Below are positions 61,371-64,000 of a DNA stretch of 64,000 nucleotides, one piece after another. A program made the translations under genes and the position numbers. This DNA comes from Vulcanisaeta distributa JCM 11217 (GTDB lineage: Archaea > Thermoproteota > Thermoprotei > Thermoproteales > Thermocladiaceae): contig NZ_BBBJ01000001.1 in the NCBI RefSeq assembly GCF_001316005.1, forward strand, positions 248,001 to 312,000. Direction: 5' to 3'. The notes under the pieces are model-generated. The model was given only the letters and a program-made list of their open reading frames with translations. It ran no database searches and had not been told where the DNA came from. Numbering within the stretch: the stretch's first letter is position 1; each line of letters starts with the position of its first letter.

Positions 61371-61754
61371 TTATTGAGGAAACTCCATACTTAGGTTCTT
61401 TGATAATGAAACCTTCATAGCCTTAAAACCAAGCCTCAACCTTACACCCTCAAGCACATCAAGCGAGAATGAGTCATCAACAGCACCATTAAGCGGCTCA
61501 ACCTTAAGCGTGAGTATCCAGCCATTGTAGGACTCGGCTAAGTTACGCTCTATGTAAAATGGCACACCATCAACCCTACCAACCTCAACATAATCACTAC
61601 CAACAATGAAATCACTAGCCCTATATATCTGTGGCTCCGTTGGCGAGCAACAGCCGTGCCCAAGAATTATGATAATATCACCATACTTCTCCTTCATATT
61701 CCTAATCAACTCCTTAACATCATCCCCCCCAAACTCAACACTAACATTCAACAC
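61371..61754 (-). CDS. DUF779 family protein
   Basis: A 127-residue protein with GHGCCSPTEPQIYRASDFIVG, then YVEVGRVDGVPFYIER and DSFSLDVLEGVRLRLGFKAM, the order of DUF779 (a CC motif that may bind metal, then F-S-L-(E/D)). In many genomes it is encoded next to aldehyde dehydrogenases, as here (129 bases upstream on the same strand). Function unproven. A helper of the dehydrogenase is the usual suggestion. Start ATG 61754. C7 at 61725 adds a Gly. Confidence 0.8.
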   Translation of the reverse strand: MLNVSVEFGGDDVKELIRNMKEKYGDIIIILGHGCCSPTEPQIYRASDFIVGSDYVEVGRVDGVPFYIERNLAESYNGWILTLKVEPLNGAVDDSFSLDVLEGVRLRLGFKAMKVSLSKNLSMEFPQ

Positions 61755-61883
61755 ATTTCCGCATATGAATGTCTAACTTAAAAATCTTACTGACCATTTA
61801 ATGGCTGAATTAATAAAATATATTCAATAATTAATCGTGAATAAAGGTAAAATTTTTATTTTGCTCAATTTAAAACTAAATTA

Positions 61884-63430
61884 TCATAACTTATCAATCT
61901 TCATCACAGTCCTCCAGTGCGGCCTATCAAGACTGCCCGTGGTATCGACATATACCTGCTTAATCTCTAGGAACTCCTCAAGGCCATAGAGACCTAGTTC
62001 ACGACCAATACCAGACTGCTTATACCCACCCCCCCAGATGCCTTCTGTTGGTTGTGTGTATGCGTCGTTAATCCATACAGTACCTGCCTGGAGCTTCCTG
62101 GCCACCCTGAGGGCTTTTGCTGGGTCCTTGGTGAATATGGATGCCGTGAGCCCGTAAATCACGTTATTAGCTATATCGATGGCCTCCTGCTCAGTTCTAA
62201 ATGGTATGACCGCAATGACCGGCCCAAATATCTCTTCCTGCGCAAGCCTGCTCTTTGGATCGACATCATCAAAAATCACTGGACTTACGAAGTACCCCCC
62301 CTTGTCATAAATGCCACCGCTTAATTTACCTCCATCAAGCGCCACCTTAAATCCAGCCTTCTTGCCAAAGTCTATGTAACCAAGTACCTTCTCTTCCTGA
62401 GCCTTGGACACCAGTGGTCCCATGTCCGTATTATCGTCAAGTGGATAACCAATGACGAGGCCCCTGGCGACCTCAGCTAACCTATTGACAAGCTTCTCAT
62501 GAACACTCTCATGAACAAGGACCCTACTAATTGCACCACAGGCTTGTCCAGTATTCCTGAGGCCGCCAAACACGATCGCCCTAACGGTCTCCTCAATATT
62601 AGCATCATCAAACACAAGAGCTGGGTTCTTACCGCCGAGCTCAAGCCCTATCCTCTTAATGCCAGCCGCTGCCTGCTGCATGATTAATTTGCCTGTCGTA
62701 GTCTCGCCCGTGAAACTAACGTAATCAATCCTTGGGTGCCTAACTAATTCATTTCCAACCGTGCTCCAGGCCCATAGATCACATTAACAACACCCTTGGG
62801 AAGACCAGCCTTAGCCAATGCCCTGTAAATCTCCATAGCACTCATTGGAGTATAACTAGCTGGCTTCCATACCACGGTACAGCCCGCGGCCAAGGCAGGC
62901 GCTATCTTCCTAGCCGCCTGGGTCATTGGGAAATTCCACGGCGATACGGCAGCGACAACTCCAACGGGCTCCTTAAATATTAATGATACATTACCATTAC
63001 TAAGGACGATGGAGTCGCCATAGACCTTATCCGCAAGGCCTGCGTAGAATTCGAAGATTTCGGCTGCGGCGAGCACGTGAGCCCTTGCCTGCCTAATCGG
63101 CATTCCATTCTCAAGCGCTACCGTGACGGCTATCCTCTCGGCCTCATCCCTAAGTATCTCAGCCGTTTTATATAAAATCCTGAGTCTCTGCCTATAATTC
63201 GTGACCCAACCATACTTATCCTTATCAAATACCTCCCTAGCCAGGTCAACAGCCCTGTTAAGGTCATCCGTGGAGGCCTCCTCAATAATTGCTATTGTTT
63301 GATCAAACTGCGCAGGGTTCTCCCTGGTAAATGTCTTACCCTTGCTTGAGGATACCTCCTCACCATCTATAAACAACTTAACTCTAACAGGTATTTCTAT
63401 GGTGAACTTCCCATAGGATACCGTTGACAT
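61884..63430 (-). CDS. Aldehyde dehydrogenase family protein (frame-broken)
   Basis: NAD(P)-dependent oxidation of aldehydes. VKLFIDGEEVSSSKGKTFTR, SPWNFPMTQAARKIAPALAAGCTVVWKPA (Asn and Lys), LELGGKNPALV (catalytic Glu) and NTGQACGAISRVLV (catalytic Cys). Then EEIFGPVIAVI and the family-terminal WGGYKQSGIGRELG. A G3 written as G2 at about 62766 splits it after VNVIYGPG. About 510 residues, with a start at ATG 63430 after an in-frame upstream TTG. DUF779 downstream. The aldehyde is unknown; GAPN-like roles in crenarchaea are possible. Confidence 0.9.
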
Positions 63431-63553
63431 CAGAAGCAATTAATAATGCACCTATTAATAAGTATTGCCTCTCCATGCCCATTATTTAATGATTTAGTGA
63501 TTTTATATATAACGTTTATCAGTTATAAACCCAAAATATAAATAATTAATTCA

Positions 63554-63889
63554 TTATCTACCATAATTGCACTCAATAATATTCTCCGAGGAAGCTGACG
63601 TATAGTAATTGAATAATGTATCAGCTGGATTTCTCGATACCAGAATAATAACCTCCTCAGAGCCACTCGACAAGTTAATTAGAAAATGTACTAAATGCTC
63701 ATCATTGCCTCGATAAATCCTCGCAGTTATACTCCGATAATTACCCACTGAAAGCACATTATTAATTACGTAGTTAATCAATTGACTTACACCATCGCAC
63801 CCATTATTTATCATTAGTATTACCTGGTTAGGGCTTAGGTCCGAAACCCTCCTATACTCATTACCATGATAAACCCAAACCAAGGACAT
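63554..63889 (-). CDS. Hypothetical protein
   Basis: A 111-residue alpha/beta protein, MSLVWVYHGNEYRRVSDLSP, then LIINGCDGVSQLINYVI-like helix and VHFLINLSSGSEEVIILVSR. No family is recognised. It is an unbroken frame on the same strand as the aldehyde dehydrogenase but separated by 124 AT-rich bases with a likely promoter for the latter. Confidence 0.5.
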   Translation of the reverse strand: MSLVWVYHGNEYRRVSDLSPNQVILMINNGCDGVSQLINYVINNVLSVGNYRSITARIYRGNDEHLVHFLINLSSGSEEVIILVSRNPADTLFNYYTSASSENIIECNYGR

Positions 63890-63922
63890 TGACTCAGCCT
63901 TAATGATTAGTGGAATAAATGT

Positions 63923-64000
63923 TTAACGGGCATTGAGCATGAAATTAACCGCGCCATTAATTAATGAATGCCTACTTGCAATGCTCTGTGACCTCATCAT
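63923..64000 (-). CDS. C-terminal tail of a gene beyond the window
   Basis: The minus-strand frame is open from the window end to a TAA at 63923 (MMRSQSIASRHSLINGAVNF then MLNAR). It could be the last 25 residues of a gene entering from the right. Too short to identify. Confidence 0.35.
   Translation of the reverse strand: MMRSQSIASRHSLINGAVNFMLNAR

Overview
The window looks like a hyperthermophilic or thermoacidophilic crenarchaeon of the Thermoproteales, probably near Vulcanisaeta/Caldivirga/Pyrobaculum. Reasons: PaREP1 and PaREP2b repeat-family proteins, archaeal L2 and L38e, a tRNA-splicing endonuclease subunit without the catalytic residues, intron-bearing tRNAs, aCPSF1, archaeal lipid genes (IPP isomerase type 2, GGPP synthase, geranylgeranyl reductase, HMG-CoA reductase), C/D-box guide RNA candidates, and short TATA-like boxes about 25-35 nt before starts with few Shine-Dalgarno sites. 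Genus is inferred from gene content only.

The dominant anomaly is textual. By eye there are roughly 140 G or C runs of exactly 7 (sometimes 8, a few 6). Where family knowledge gives the expected sequence, the true run is usually 4 (or 5), so three bases are extra. This holds in tRNA acceptor stems and adds a residue inside very conserved motifs. About half of the genes also carry 1-2 base G/C indels that break the frame. I read these as consensus errors, merge the pieces into single genes, and note each break. The breaks are not evidence that the genes are pseudogenes.

Layout. 0-7.9 kb: epimerase (partial), MFS exporter, IPP isomerase, L2, endonuclease subunit, radical SAM protein, rhomboid. 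7.9-9.1 kb: a graveyard of gene fragments. 9.1-24.9 kb: MFS, UbiA/UbiD pair, dehydrogenase, tRNA (Leu/Ser type), GGPP synthase, geranylgeranyl reductase, L38e, tRNA-Arg, SDR, Nudix, RtcA, peroxiredoxin, with C/D sRNAs between. 24.9-37.5 kb: accessory island with two PaREP2b genes, a glutamic-peptidase fragment, a GIY-YIG-like protein, an McrBC-type modification-dependent restriction system whose McrB has an EVE-like N-terminal domain, PaREP1, an archaeal STAND/AAA ATPase, tandem retropepsin-like proteins and an intron-bearing tRNA-Pro. 37.5-50.7 kb: dienelactone hydrolase, aCPSF1, membrane glucoamylase, EamA transporter, acyl-CoA synthetase, RecA-like ATPase, DUF35/thiolase-like/HMG-CoA reductase cluster, roadblock protein, nicotinamidase-like enzyme. 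50.8-64 kb: flippase-like membrane protein, MrfA-like helicase, sugar-phosphate mutase, nucleoside phosphorylase, NCS1 permease, MFS, PIMT, DUF779 plus aldehyde dehydrogenase.

How parts work together: DUF35/thiolase-like/HMGR, IPP isomerase, GGPP synthase and geranylgeranyl reductase are steps of archaeal membrane-lipid synthesis. UbiA and UbiD suggest quinone synthesis. The endonuclease subunit would help process the tRNA introns present here. The EVE-McrB/McrC pair is the clearest defence system and, with PaREP1 next to it, the best candidate for novel biology. No rRNA, CRISPR array or intact transposase was seen.
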